DNA of 64,000 nucleotides from an uncultured Bacilli bacterium (GTDB lineage: Bacteria; Bacillota_I; Bacilli_A; RF39; UBA660): positions 124,001-188,000 of the forward strand of contig CAKOHW010000001.1 of the NCBI GenBank assembly GCA_934086185.1, in the 5' to 3' direction. The notes beneath the pieces are model-generated. The model worked only from the letters and a program-made list of their open reading frames with translations, was not told the origin of the DNA and did no database searches. Numbering within the stretch: position 1 is the first letter of the stretch; every line of letters starts with the position of its first letter. Of the stretch, positions 16,877 to 26,576 are shown one piece after another. Position numbers and translations under genes: made by a program.

Positions 16877-17397
16877 TATTGTTCCTCCTTAAATAAATCA
16901 CCAATATAAGGTGCTATATCGAAGGTTTGGTTTTTTGTATCAAAATTTACTTCATATGAATAATAATTTTTTTCCCCTACTGAATCAATTGTTTCTTTTT
17001 GGATATATCCATAAACATAATATTTTATGATATTTTTAGTTTCTTTTTTATAATATATTTTTTTACTAACATAAGAATATGTTCCATTATTTAAATTTGG
17101 AAAAAAGTTATTTAAATTTGATGCTGATATATTGTTATTACTAACAAAATCTTTATTTAATACTTCTAATAATTTTTCATATTCTTGTTTTTGCAAGTAA
17201 TTAACGAATTTATATACACATGAATTAACTGTAAAAAATCTAGAATAATCGCTTAGCAAAACATATTCATTATTATTTATCGTCGTAGATATATTTTCAT
17301 TGTCGTTTTTTTTAAGATTATATATCATCGATGCACTAAACAATAAAACTAACAATATAATTAAAGGTATTACCCATTTATTCTTTGTTTTTTCCAT
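16876..17397 (-). CDS. Single-pass VirB8-like protein, copy 2
   Basis: 173 residues with a membrane helix at about 9-27 and a soluble outer domain containing YLQKQEYEKLLEVLNKDFV, again an NTF2-like pattern. Same topology and size as the neighbour at 16376-16876, so the two may form a heteromer. A VirB8/TcpC-like scaffold role is inferred. It is flanked by the two wall hydrolases, consistent with a periplasm-facing or wall-facing assembly. Confidence 0.5.
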   Translation of the reverse strand: MEKTKNKWVIPLIILLVLLFSASMIYNLKKNDNENISTTINNNEYVLLSDYSRFFTVNSCVYKFVNYLQKQEYEKLLEVLNKDFVSNNNISASNLNNFFPNLNNGTYSYVSKKIYYKKETKNIIKYYVYGYIQKETIDSVGEKNYYSYEVNFDTKNQTFDIAPYIGDLFKEEQ

Positions 17398-17420
17398 TTT
17401 ATTACCTTCTTTATTTCTTT

Positions 17421-19484
17421 CTAACCATATGGATTCATATTATACTCGCCTTTTACAAATACGTTACACTCTGCTCTTCTTCTTTTTACTAATCCAGGTG
17501 GACGAGTCCCATTCACTGCAGTTATTGCTTTAGTATGCCACCAATTAGTACACAAAGTATCACTGGAACCATATTTTTGATAATTTTCCACAAATCCTTT
17601 TATATTTCCACAGTTATATTCTAAACTTACTAAAGCAGTTAATTGGTCATCGTTAACTGTAATTCCCGCTGAAGATAATTTCTTTTTAACACTATCTACA
17701 TGACTACTTAATACATCAGAATATATTTCTAATGCAACTGTTTTTGGAACTAAAGTACCATATGTTAATGTACTAGGATCAATTCCATGTGCTCTTATTA
17801 AATCTCCATTATATTCAACTGTAATACCTGGTCCGAAAGTTTTAACTCCATCGCCTACATCTTCAACTATGTAATTATCCCCCTTGGAATTTCCACCTTC
17901 TAATATTGCAATCCACTCTACCATAGTACTTGAAGACCCTGATGGTCTGGTATTTTCTACAGAAATATATTTTAATGGATCTTGAGCAGAATTTGAATCA
18001 TTTCCACCTACTCTAACTTCGAAGTGTAAATGTCCTCCCGTAGATTTTCCAGTACTACCTACATATCCAATCACTTGACCTTGTTTAACAGTATCTCCTT
18101 CTTTTACAGTTACTGAATTTGTTGCCATATGTGCATATAATGTATAGTTTCCATCAGTGTGTTGTATTATAATATAGTTACCATATCCTCCACCACATTC
18201 AATATTTCCATTAACACAGCTACCAGTGCCACCTTCTGCTGATGAAACCACTGTTCCACTCATCGCTGCAATTACTGGTGTAGTTCCTTCTGTTCCAACA
18301 ATATCTATACCTTTATGTATTTCATTTTGAGTTCCATTAACTGGGTCTGTTCTTGCACCAAATTTACTACTTATATTTGTACTTACTGGTTCTCCTATCG
18401 CAAATTTTTTTCCATCTTCTTCAGTAATTTCACTCCCACCTATTGGAAACCAATATGCATTTGTTTTTGCATTAGACATACTTGAAGGGGTTTCAGCAAA
18501 TTCTCCATAGGATTTTATTATGTCTTTTATACTTTCGACTATTCTTGTTCTAGCTGCTACTATTTCGTCATTATATTTTTCATATTCTTCATCAGTTAAT
18601 TCTGACATTTTTTTATGATTAGTTTTAGAAATTACTGTTTCAAAATAGTATTGTAATTGAAATTTATTGTCGAAATAATTATTATTTATTAGAAAGTCCC
18701 AATATAAATCTTCATCTACTCCCTTTGGTGTTACATCACCTAAAAGATAATTAGCATATTCTTTTGTTAATTCTTCACACTTTTTTTTATTATTATTTCC
18801 AAATAATTTAGTTAATCCTATGCTATCAAAAAAATTTGCTTGTAAAGTTTTCATTTTTGCAACACATTTTCCATTCATTGGAGTTAATTCGCCATTACAA
18901 ACAGTACTTGTAGTGCCATCAGAATTAGTTACAGTGTGAGGAGTTTCATTGCTTACACCATAACATTCTTGAGAATATCCAATCATATTATTAAGTAATG
19001 TTTTTAAGCTGTCTGTTTCTTTTTCAAAATAATCTTTTGCTCCTGGTCTATCTCCGTCATCGCTAGCTAAATACTTTTCTTTTTTTTCTGATTCATCTAT
19101 TGTATAACCATATTCTATATTTTGACCTTTATATTCTTCATCTTTTGTTCCAACATCTCTAAAAGTATCTGGAGTTAATCCATAAAATACAGTTTCAATT
19201 ATAATATAATCTTTTATTTTAAAACCTTTTTTTTCATATTTTGTTAATAAATCATATAATCTAGTATAAAATTTTTCTTGTGTTTTTATTACTACATCAT
19301 AGCAATCTTCGTCGCCTTCATCACAAAAACTAACCCAATAGCTTTTATGTTGTTCTAAAAAGCTTTTCCAGTTGAAATCTGCATAAGCAAAACTTGCTGC
19401 TTCTATATCATTATGTTTAACTGAAAAAAAGGTTATTAAAAGGAAACTAAAAATTAGTATACTTTTAAATAACTTTTTCTTCAT
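17421..19484 (-). CDS. Secreted M23 peptidase and GH24-type lysozyme fusion
   Basis: 687 residues from the ATG at 19484, after GGCGGTG; an upstream GTG is less likely. A signal peptide occupies residues 1-29. Residues 30-340 are unrecognised, mostly helical and contain several Cys. An M23 (LytM) domain follows with HKGID near 390 and HLHFEV near 487. The C-terminal GH24/T4-lysozyme-like domain has catalytic Glu in ILEGGN near 526, Asp in GDGVKTFGPGIT and the conserved DDQLTALVSLEYNCG. The protein would cut both the peptide and glycan strands. Its place between VirB4-like and VirB8-like genes fits a VirB1-like role. Confidence 0.88.
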   Translation of the reverse strand: MKKKLFKSILIFSFLLITFFSVKHNDIEAASFAYADFNWKSFLEQHKSYWVSFCDEGDEDCYDVVIKTQEKFYTRLYDLLTKYEKKGFKIKDYIIIETVFYGLTPDTFRDVGTKDEEYKGQNIEYGYTIDESEKKEKYLASDDGDRPGAKDYFEKETDSLKTLLNNMIGYSQECYGVSNETPHTVTNSDGTTSTVCNGELTPMNGKCVAKMKTLQANFFDSIGLTKLFGNNNKKKCEELTKEYANYLLGDVTPKGVDEDLYWDFLINNNYFDNKFQLQYYFETVISKTNHKKMSELTDEEYEKYNDEIVAARTRIVESIKDIIKSYGEFAETPSSMSNAKTNAYWFPIGGSEITEEDGKKFAIGEPVSTNISSKFGARTDPVNGTQNEIHKGIDIVGTEGTTPVIAAMSGTVVSSAEGGTGSCVNGNIECGGGYGNYIIIQHTDGNYTLYAHMATNSVTVKEGDTVKQGQVIGYVGSTGKSTGGHLHFEVRVGGNDSNSAQDPLKYISVENTRPSGSSSTMVEWIAILEGGNSKGDNYIVEDVGDGVKTFGPGITVEYNGDLIRAHGIDPSTLTYGTLVPKTVALEIYSDVLSSHVDSVKKKLSSAGITVNDDQLTALVSLEYNCGNIKGFVENYQKYGSSDTLCTNWWHTKAITAVNGTRPPGLVKRRRAECNVFVKGEYNMNPYG

Positions 19485-19504
19485 TTTTATCACCGCCTAT
19501 TAAT

Positions 19505-21307
19505 CTATAGTCCTCCACCAGATCCAAACGAATCCAGTTCTTCTTGTGTAACTATTACATTTATTCTCATTCTTCTACTTCCACATACAAATAATGCCTC
19601 ACCTTGACTATATCCTTTGATACTATCCTTTTCATTATCATTTAAATCTATTAATTTTGATAAATCTTCAACTGCTTGTTTTTTTAATCCCATAACTAAA
19701 TAGTATGATGCATTATCAAATATTGCTTTTCCATGAGTTATAATTTTTTCACTAGCAAAGTCTGTTGGTTGTTGAGTAATTATTATAGTACCAGTATTAT
19801 ATTTTCTACTACGTCTTTGCATTTGTGCTAAGAATTCGGCACCTAATTCGTTTCTATTACTTAATAATACATGTGCTTCATCTACCATTAATACTGTATT
19901 AACACTTGGATCTAAACATAAGCCCCATGCATATTTTAAAATATTAAAGAATAAAGCGTTTCTTATACTTTCTTCGCTATTCATAAGTTCACGAATATTA
20001 AATACCATAAAATCACTATCTTGAGCAATTGTTGTATGCCCATTAAAATAGTATCTTAATTCTTTAACAAATGGTCTAATTTTTAACTCTAATCTTTCCA
20101 TTACATCTTTTTCACGAGTAGCTTCAGGCATTGATAACAGTCTACCTTTTATAGTACTGTAAACATCATCAAATGTTGGATAATCTTTTGATGTAAAATT
20201 ACTAAAATCTGTATTAAAATCTATATTAAATCTTTTATATGTATCTTGTACTACTTCACTGAACATAGCAAGTACATCTTCTTCTACATCTGGACTATAA
20301 TATTTTAAGAAAGCTTTTAAAGATTGTAATGTTCTAGTTAAAATCGTATAACCTAATCCTTGTTTTAATTCATCTTCATCTGCATCTACAATAACTTCTA
20401 GTGGATTAATGATTCCAAATTTACCACCTTTACCTAAATCGATAAAATCTCCACCAAATGTTTTTGTCATTTCTTCTAACTCACCTTCAGGATCAATACA
20501 AATAATTTGACATCCATTCCTAATATGAGTTCTTAACATTAATTTTGCTGCAGTAGACTTACCACTACCACTTGTACCTAATATAATTAAATTAGCATTA
20601 TTTCTGTTAAATTCTTTTTTTGTTTGATATAAAAATTGATTAAATAAAACTACACCGCCAGAGAAATCTACTCCTAATAAAGTAGGTGCTGTAAATTCTC
20701 CACCTGGATCTTTAATACTATCGAATACAAAAGGATACATTGCTGCAATTGTTGGAGATGGTATTGGTATTCCAACTCTATCTTCAATGTCTTGTTTAGG
20801 GAAAATTGGTATCATTGATTTTAAAACTTTTTCTTGTTCAAACATCATTGGTATTCCACGCATACCTAATGCATCTAAGTAGTTTCTAGTTTGCATTTTT
20901 TTGATTTCCAATTCTTCTTTTGTATCAGCAGATAACATTATATGCATTTGAAAATCAAATATCTTTGATTGAGTTGCAGCAAGCATTTTAACAAAACTTT
21001 CTAATGATTCATAATCTTGTCTAATACTTTCTTGCATAGTTCTATCATTTTCATGTTGATATCTATCTTTTAAATCTGCAATTTCTTTATTTATCATTTT
21101 ACTCATAGTAGCAAATTCAATTGGAATATGTTTTACTACTACTTTTACACCAGGCATATTAGTAATATTAGATAAAAAACCTGGCCCTATTAATTTAGGA
21201 TAATTAATTACTGTTAAAATTGTACAAAATTTATCACTAATTACAAAATCATTTAGCTTGAAATCTATTCCTTTTGGTGCTATTTCATTTTTAAATGTAT
21301 TAGACAC
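19505..21307 (-). CDS. VirB4-like secretion ATPase, catalytic part
   Basis: 600 residues starting at a GTG (21307) that overlaps the previous gene by eight bases. Walker A GTSGSGKSTAAK lies near 246, Walker B VLMVDEAHVLL near 474, followed by the RRSRKYNTGTIIITQQ segment typical of VirB4/TraE. VirB4 powers assembly and transfer in type IV systems. Canonical VirB4 proteins are about 800 residues; the missing N-terminal domain appears to be the separate 186-residue protein upstream. The C-terminus ends in SFGSGGGL. Confidence 0.92.
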   Translation of the reverse strand: MSNTFKNEIAPKGIDFKLNDFVISDKFCTILTVINYPKLIGPGFLSNITNMPGVKVVVKHIPIEFATMSKMINKEIADLKDRYQHENDRTMQESIRQDYESLESFVKMLAATQSKIFDFQMHIMLSADTKEELEIKKMQTRNYLDALGMRGIPMMFEQEKVLKSMIPIFPKQDIEDRVGIPIPSPTIAAMYPFVFDSIKDPGGEFTAPTLLGVDFSGGVVLFNQFLYQTKKEFNRNNANLIILGTSGSGKSTAAKLMLRTHIRNGCQIICIDPEGELEEMTKTFGGDFIDLGKGGKFGIINPLEVIVDADEDELKQGLGYTILTRTLQSLKAFLKYYSPDVEEDVLAMFSEVVQDTYKRFNIDFNTDFSNFTSKDYPTFDDVYSTIKGRLLSMPEATREKDVMERLELKIRPFVKELRYYFNGHTTIAQDSDFMVFNIRELMNSEESIRNALFFNILKYAWGLCLDPSVNTVLMVDEAHVLLSNRNELGAEFLAQMQRRSRKYNTGTIIITQQPTDFASEKIITHGKAIFDNASYYLVMGLKKQAVEDLSKLIDLNDNEKDSIKGYSQGEALFVCGSRRMRINVIVTQEELDSFGSGGGL

Positions 21308-21860
21308 TACTCATCACCGTCCCAAATTCAGTCTTTGCATTTCCATTAAAGAAACTATCAATAATTACTCTTAAATCATCATCACTAACTTGTCTTGAAT
21401 TTAATCCAGATGATGCTAAATTACCTATCAAAGTATGTATTCTTTTTTGTAGTACTTCTGGTTTTTTATCTCTAAACAAAATATAATATTCAGTATCAAC
21501 AGCATTAACAGTTGTACTTCTAAAACTTTCACCTTTATTTATATCTTGTTGAATTAATTTTCTTATTTGCTGATTTTGTGCATTGGTATACATTAATTGT
21601 AATTGTGCTAAGTACATATTTATGTCTACTGGTCTATCACAGACAACTAGCCAGAATTCATAATCTATAACATTATAAAAGTTTCTTAGATTAAATATTA
21701 TGTTATTTTGTTCTTGATAATCAAGAATGAAAATATTTTTTGGTTCTATTCTTATTCCAGTCACTAAATAATTATTATCAAGTTGTATCATTCCATTTTT
21801 TATTGATTTTATAGGAACCCAATCTTCTGTATATTTACTTGAATTTTTATTTTTCGCCAC
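21300..21860 (-). CDS. Probable detached N-terminal domain of VirB4
   Basis: 186 residues, soluble. The segment GMIQLDNNYLVTGIRIEPKN and the later pattern of a DRPVDINMYL stretch plus long helices match the N-terminal domain of TraE/TrsE/VirB4 proteins. It precedes the ATPase gene and shares eight bases with it in another frame, so translation is probably coupled. Both frames are long and clean, so a recent sequencing frameshift is possible but would need only a single indel at the junction. Confidence in the family is moderate. Confidence 0.65.
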   Translation of the reverse strand: MAKNKNSSKYTEDWVPIKSIKNGMIQLDNNYLVTGIRIEPKNIFILDYQEQNNIIFNLRNFYNVIDYEFWLVVCDRPVDINMYLAQLQLMYTNAQNQQIRKLIQQDINKGESFRSTTVNAVDTEYYILFRDKKPEVLQKRIHTLIGNLASSGLNSRQVSDDDLRVIIDSFFNGNAKTEFGTVMSSV

Positions 21861-22161
21861 GTCTTACACACCAACCTTTCCAATAATAAGTTCTTCTATT
21901 TGCATAGTAATTATAAACATTTATAAAAAACGTTCTTATATTATGATGATGTGGAATAGGAAGTACTAAAAATGCACCTATTATTCCAGGACTTATTACA
22001 AATAAACCAGATTTTAAATTATCTACTTTGATTGTAATTAAAAATATAAATGTTATTACTAATCCCGTCAAAAATATAATTAAATCAGTCGGATTGAAGA
22101 AACCCAGTATTAACATGGATTTCTTCGAATTCGCTGGTATTAAATATTGATTATTACCCAC
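21847..22161 (-). CDS. PrgI/VirB3-like small membrane protein
   Basis: 104 residues with two adjacent membrane helices (about 25-45 and 52-72) and a basic C-terminus with many aromatic residues (NYYANRRTYYWKGW). Size, topology and position between the VirB6-like and VirB4-like genes match the PrgI family of Gram-positive type IV systems, functionally equivalent to VirB3. Its end overlaps the start of the VirB4 N-terminal protein by 14 bases. Confidence 0.7.
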   Translation of the reverse strand: MGNNQYLIPANSKKSMLILGFFNPTDLIIFLTGLVITFIFLITIKVDNLKSGLFVISPGIIGAFLVLPIPHHHNIRTFFINVYNYYANRRTYYWKGWCVRRGEK

Positions 22162-22173
22162 TTTTTATTCCTC

Positions 22174-24624
22174 CTATTTCTTATCTTTTCTAGCAAGTGA
22201 ACGATATTCTTTATCTTTTCTCTTAACTTGATCTTCAATTCCATCATTAATATCATATAATGCTTTCCATACATCTTGTGATTTAGCTTTTTCACCTGAT
22301 TTTTCTAACTCTACAGCTCTTTCTCTTAATTTGTTCATAGCATTAGATAACTCATCGATACCATTAATTCTTAAATCCGATAATTCATTAGCTATGTCAG
22401 TATTACCACTTTCAGTGGCTCTCATAATCGAATCAGCAAGATTATCTTTTAATTTATCCATTAAATTTTTTGTAAATTCTTGTCCAAAGTTTCCTATATT
22501 ATCATTTAACGATTTCATTATTGCATCAGTATTATTTTTAAATGCCGCAGGATTTTTTGCATATTCATCTGCAAATGCTTTTCTTTCCTCTTCTTTGTAA
22601 TAATCTTTAATTACTTTATTTTTCATTTCATCTCCAGAAAATTCTATTTTTTTCATATCTGTACCATCTGGATTTTTTCCAAATTTCACTGGAATATTAG
22701 ATTTCCACATACCAGTATTTTTATCCTGAGTAAATATTTTACCATCTAAGAAAGATATAGGATCTCCTGAACTTAAATTTGCATTTGCTGTATCTCTTCT
22801 TGCTTCATTATTTTTTACATTTGCAGTTTTATAACTATCTTTTGCACCATTAATTATGCTAAGTAATTCAGTAGCAGCAGCTGATTGAACGTTTCCAGCA
22901 TGATCTGCTTTTATGTAATCTCCGAAATTACTAACTGAATCTTTTGCTGATAGTCCAGTCCCTACAATTCCACCTATAATTGAAGAATTGATTTTATCAT
23001 CGCCTTCTAAGCCTAATTTATTATTAATTGCTTCAAGGCCTGCTCTATTTTTCTCAGCTCGTTTATATCTTGCATAATCTGTTTCTGATTTTGATAAATT
23101 CATTTCATTTTTAAATGTAGACCAATCTTTTGCTTTTGTTCCATGAATTGCACCTCTACGAGCACCACCTACTAGACCTCCAGCTGCAGAAGCAAGTGCT
23201 TTTCCTTTGCTTGCACCTTCTATTTTATTTCCGTTTTCATCATGAGTTGATTTGTAATAATTTCCACCCATATTCATTAGGCCTCCAGTTGCCATTCCTA
23301 AGCCACCCATTGCAAGTTTGTTTTCTGAAAGTTGTTTACCTGGACTACGTAATTTGAATGAGCCAGCATCTCCAAAGAATTCTTTGAATAATGCAGGTGC
23401 ATCTTGTGCAAACTTCAAAATACCCAAAATAACAAATACTGTTGCTAGTGCTTTAATAAAGAAATTACCATCACCAGTCGTTGAACTATTCCATAGAGTG
23501 CTCATAACATCTGGTACTAAACTTATTCCGAATAATGCAAAATCTATAATTAAAACTCTAATAAATACGTCTAAATATGTAGTTTTCATGTGATTTAACC
23601 ATTTTGTGAAAATCTTTTCTTTTTGCCCTGGTATTATTCTCATCATTACTGGTATTGGTGAAATCAATTGTAAAAATCCTAGCTTTGCAACTCTTACACC
23701 TACTTCCATTGCATAGCACAAAAACATATATACAGCTAATCCTCCTGCTACTACAGCCATTATCCAATGAAATTCCATACTTTCTTTGCTTGAATCAGAT
23801 ATTATATCTTTCAAGTAAGTATCATTCGAAAATGGTCTAATATTTCCAGTATATTTACTTGCTGTTACATCATAAAAGTAATTTACACATATTTTTTTAT
23901 CTTCATCATCTTTTATTACACTTTCATCTTTAGTTTGTAAGTAGTTTACGCAGTCTGTAAAATCAAAATTTGCAGGCCTATAAAATGCCGAAAATATTGT
24001 TGGTGCTATAGCATAAGCACCTCTTTGACTGGCTGTTTTATCATTTTTATATGAATTACATGCATCAGTTATAAATTGTGTTTTATCTGTTGTAGAACTT
24101 GCCCAAAATCTCCAACCTTTATCATTATTATAATTTTCTAAACCATAACCTTCAAAATTACAAGTACAATCATAATCACCATCTTTGCAATTGGCTGAAT
24201 TATTTGATGTTGAGCCTACATTTCCCAATACTATATTTCCAATTATATTTGATTCTAAAACATCAGATTGAAATACATATAAATAATTAAATATTGTAGG
24301 TAATAATATAACTAATACTAGAGAAATAATAGTTTCTTTAATAACCTTTGTCATATTTGAAGTGCCTTTTTTTTCATCTGGGTTAATAATCAATAATATT
24401 AAGTTATAAGCAAATATGAATAACATTGCTATTCCCATAACAATATATATTCTTCCAGTTATTTCTTCAAATACATCTGTACTGAATAAATTTACACTTG
24501 CTACTTTTTCATAAACTTGATATAGTGCTCCAATAAAAATATATATTCCTTGACATACTAATAGCCATATAGAATTCCAAAATTCATACCACCAACTACC
24601 TGATGCTAAAGTAAATAAATCCAT
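22174..24624 (-). CDS. VirB6/TrbL-like polytopic membrane protein
   Basis: 816 residues. Hydrophobic helices lie near 20-40, 60-85 and 95-115, then a Cys-bearing extracellular loop (about 120-270), more helices near 280-420, and a long soluble, charged, Ala/Gly/Lys-rich C-terminal half (about 430-816). This architecture is that of the VirB6/TrbL channel component of Gram-positive type IV systems, in which the soluble part may face the cytoplasm or the wall. It is preceded by the pilin-like gene at 24634 and followed by the PrgI-like gene, the standard order. Confidence 0.78.
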   Translation of the reverse strand: MDLFTLASGSWWYEFWNSIWLLVCQGIYIFIGALYQVYEKVASVNLFSTDVFEEITGRIYIVMGIAMLFIFAYNLILLIINPDEKKGTSNMTKVIKETIISLVLVILLPTIFNYLYVFQSDVLESNIIGNIVLGNVGSTSNNSANCKDGDYDCTCNFEGYGLENYNNDKGWRFWASSTTDKTQFITDACNSYKNDKTASQRGAYAIAPTIFSAFYRPANFDFTDCVNYLQTKDESVIKDDEDKKICVNYFYDVTASKYTGNIRPFSNDTYLKDIISDSSKESMEFHWIMAVVAGGLAVYMFLCYAMEVGVRVAKLGFLQLISPIPVMMRIIPGQKEKIFTKWLNHMKTTYLDVFIRVLIIDFALFGISLVPDVMSTLWNSSTTGDGNFFIKALATVFVILGILKFAQDAPALFKEFFGDAGSFKLRSPGKQLSENKLAMGGLGMATGGLMNMGGNYYKSTHDENGNKIEGASKGKALASAAGGLVGGARRGAIHGTKAKDWSTFKNEMNLSKSETDYARYKRAEKNRAGLEAINNKLGLEGDDKINSSIIGGIVGTGLSAKDSVSNFGDYIKADHAGNVQSAAATELLSIINGAKDSYKTANVKNNEARRDTANANLSSGDPISFLDGKIFTQDKNTGMWKSNIPVKFGKNPDGTDMKKIEFSGDEMKNKVIKDYYKEEERKAFADEYAKNPAAFKNNTDAIMKSLNDNIGNFGQEFTKNLMDKLKDNLADSIMRATESGNTDIANELSDLRINGIDELSNAMNKLRERAVELEKSGEKAKSQDVWKALYDINDGIEDQVKRKDKEYRSLARKDKK

Positions 24625-24633
24625 AGTTCACCT

Positions 24634-24987
24634 CTATTCTATACATACACTGCTATTAGTTTCAAATAGCTCTAGTAATAAATTTATAATCATTGGTAAA
24701 AAGAAAAATAATATAGCATAACCCATTCTTTTTATGAATGTTTGAAAAGCTTTTTTCGTATCTTTTTCGTCTTTTCCAGCAACTGCTTTTATAAAATCAT
24801 AAGTACTTAATCCAATTACTAATAATGGAATTATTATCTTCAACAAATTAAATACATTTTGTAAATCATCTCTAATTTTACCATAACTATTACAATTAAC
24901 ATCATTATCTGCTAAAACTATAGTTTTAAAAGCAAATGTTGCTAAAAAAAGCCATGCTAATAATTTATATTTTCTATCTTTTTTCAT
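24634..24987 (-). CDS. VirB2-like small membrane protein, paralogue 1
   Basis: 117 residues: a signal-like hydrophobic N-terminus (about 8-26), then two helices (about 46-66 and 86-109) separated by a basic KDEKDTKKAFQTFIKR loop. It shares the pattern IPLLVIG-x-x-x-x-D-x-x-KA and the K-rich loop with 25071-25436 and 27450-27980. The size and two-helix topology match VirB2/TrbC pilins or the small membrane proteins of mycoplasma-type conjugation loci. It starts the main type IV transcript from its own promoter. Confidence 0.68.
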   Translation of the reverse strand: MKKDRKYKLLAWLFLATFAFKTIVLADNDVNCNSYGKIRDDLQNVFNLLKIIIPLLVIGLSTYDFIKAVAGKDEKDTKKAFQTFIKRMGYAILFFFLPMIINLLLELFETNSSVCIE

Positions 24988-25029
24988 ATTATTTTCCTCA
25001 CTACCAGATATTTAGTTTTATACGAATAA

Positions 25030-25038
25030 ATTATAACA
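25030..25038 (-). promoter_or_regulatory. Extended -10 promoter of the main type IV operon
   Basis: TGTTATAAT on the minus strand, an exact extended -10 element, placed directly after the terminator of the previous gene and about 43 bases before the start at 24987. No convincing -35 is seen, as is common with extended -10 promoters. Confidence 0.65.
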
Positions 25039-25044
25039 TAAAAA

Positions 25045-25066
25045 AAAACAACAGTAAAGTTGTTTT
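25045..25066 (-). terminator. Terminator after the VirB2-like paralogue 2 gene
   Basis: Perfect 8-bp stem (AAAACAAC and GTTGTTTT) with a 6-base loop and further T on the minus strand. Confidence 0.85.
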
Positions 25067-25070
25067 AATA

Positions 25071-25436
25071 TTATTCTTGTACGTCGCAACTCCAAGGTTT
25101 AATAAAGCATTCTTCACATTTTTCAAATGATGCTTGCTCTCTTGCAGTTTCGTAATCTTTATTCAAAGTAAATATCCATAAAATTATATTTGGAATTAAG
25201 AAAATTGCAATACCTGCTATTATTCTGAAAATTAATCTTTTAGCGTATTTCTTAATATCATCTTCTTTTTCTGCTATTACAGCTTTACCAAAGTCAAGAA
25301 TTCCATAAAATATAATAACTAATGGCATTGCTATTTTAATAATTAGTAATATATATCCAACAATTTGAACTACACTAGACATTTTGTCACATACGCTTGT
25401 AATATCGATTCCTGCTCCTAAACTTAATAAATTCAT
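25071..25436 (-). CDS. VirB2-like small membrane protein, paralogue 2
   Basis: 121 residues with helices at about 20-45 and 72-95 around the loop AVIAEKEDDIKKYAKR. The core AMPLVIIFYGILDFGKAV aligns with VAVPLLIIGFGTFDLYKAA of the 27450 gene and IIPLLVIGLSTYDFIKAV of the 24634 gene. The C-terminus contains a CEEC pair. It is its own transcription unit, with a strong promoter and a terminator, which suggests that it is needed in larger amounts, as expected of a pilin-like subunit (inference). Confidence 0.65.
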   Translation of the reverse strand: MNLLSLGAGIDITSVCDKMSSVVQIVGYILLIIKIAMPLVIIFYGILDFGKAVIAEKEDDIKKYAKRLIFRIIAGIAIFLIPNIILWIFTLNKDYETAREQASFEKCEECFIKPWSCDVQE

Positions 25437-25460
25437 ATAATACCTCTTCTTTCTATATTT

Positions 25461-25489
25461 ATTTTAAATAATATAAATAATATTGTCAA
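25461..25489 (-). promoter_or_regulatory. Strong promoter of the VirB2-like paralogue 2
   Basis: Perfect TTGACA (25484-25489), 17-base spacer and TAAAAT (25461-25466) on the minus strand. Confidence 0.85.
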
Positions 25490-25495
25490 TATTTT

Positions 25496-26560
25496 TTACT
25501 TTCTTTTTCCAAATAGCCAAGATTTTTTTATAGAAATTTTATCATTTTGTGTATTTTCGTTTAAACATTTAGTAAAACCTATTTTGCTTAATAATCTATC
25601 TACACTTATAACTCTATCTATGTTATCTCTAAAATTGGAAACTACAGAAAATATTTTTGTATTTGTTTCAGCTTCAAATTCATTAATATTAGCATTATCC
25701 ATATTTGTTCTATTTAAAATAATTCTTTCGCCACTTAATTCTTCGAATACTTTTCCGTTTTTCTTTATTAATTTATTTATTTTTATTGTTCCTGGTTCAA
25801 TTAAATATAATATATCTGTACAAAATTCTTTTGGATTGTAATTATTTAAATCAACAACCACTACATTAGTATCTTGATGTTCTTTAATTTTTCTTAAAAC
25901 GTCTTCTTTTGATGTACACGAATATAACATTGGAGTATTAAAGAAAAGAAAATCTTGTTTATTCATTTCTATTCCAATTGCTTTATATTTTATGTTTAAT
26001 TGTTTTATTATTTGTACAACTAAAGTTGTCGATCCAGCGTGTTCTGTTAAGTTAACTACTCCTATTATTTTTTTATCACCATCATACTCACCAGGCAAGA
26101 CATAATCTTTAAAAGTAAAATCTTCTTTTTGATTAATATTTAAACTTGCATCTATTTGTGAATTAATGTCATATGCACTTCTTTGTACTTGTAAGTTGCT
26201 GACATCATTATAACATCTCGGATTATTATATAATTCCATAATTTCATTTGAATTATTTGTAAAATTATATATTCCTAATGTAATTAAATCCGAAATAAAT
26301 TCTTTTTTATTACATAAATCATTATTTGCTAACAATAGAATTATTTTATTTGTATCGATTGTTTCAAATAACTTTTTTAAATTTGTGTAATCATCATAAT
26401 TTTTAATAGATGTAATATCTAAAATCATTTTATTAAAGAAAAAATTAGTAAACATACCAATTAACTCTTCAACAGTATAAATTCCATCTACTGCTTTAAT
26501 TATATCTATATTTAAATTATTTAGTTCTTGTTTTCTCTCGTTTGCTACTATAACATTCAT
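25496..26560 (-). CDS. TadZ/CpaE-like ATPase of the ParA/MinD fold, degenerate
   Basis: 354 residues. Residues 1-120 look like an atypical receiver domain without clear phosphorylation residues. From about 165 a ParA-like domain follows (IIGVVNLTEHAGSTTLVVQI), with the deviant Walker A residues largely replaced and a VVVVDLNNYN segment where the hydrolysis motif would be. TadZ proteins place Tad pilus machinery at the pole or septum. It lies after two pilin-like genes, which supports a pilus role, while the tadA-tadB-tadC genes are about 35 kb away. A general MinD-like function cannot be excluded. Confidence 0.65.
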   Translation of the reverse strand: MNVIVANERKQELNNLNIDIIKAVDGIYTVEELIGMFTNFFFNKMILDITSIKNYDDYTNLKKLFETIDTNKIILLLANNDLCNKKEFISDLITLGIYNFTNNSNEIMELYNNPRCYNDVSNLQVQRSAYDINSQIDASLNINQKEDFTFKDYVLPGEYDGDKKIIGVVNLTEHAGSTTLVVQIIKQLNIKYKAIGIEMNKQDFLFFNTPMLYSCTSKEDVLRKIKEHQDTNVVVVDLNNYNPKEFCTDILYLIEPGTIKINKLIKKNGKVFEELSGERIILNRTNMDNANINEFEAETNTKIFSVVSNFRDNIDRVISVDRLLSKIGFTKCLNENTQNDKISIKKSWLFGKRK

Positions 26561-26576
26561 AAATTATTCTCCTATT

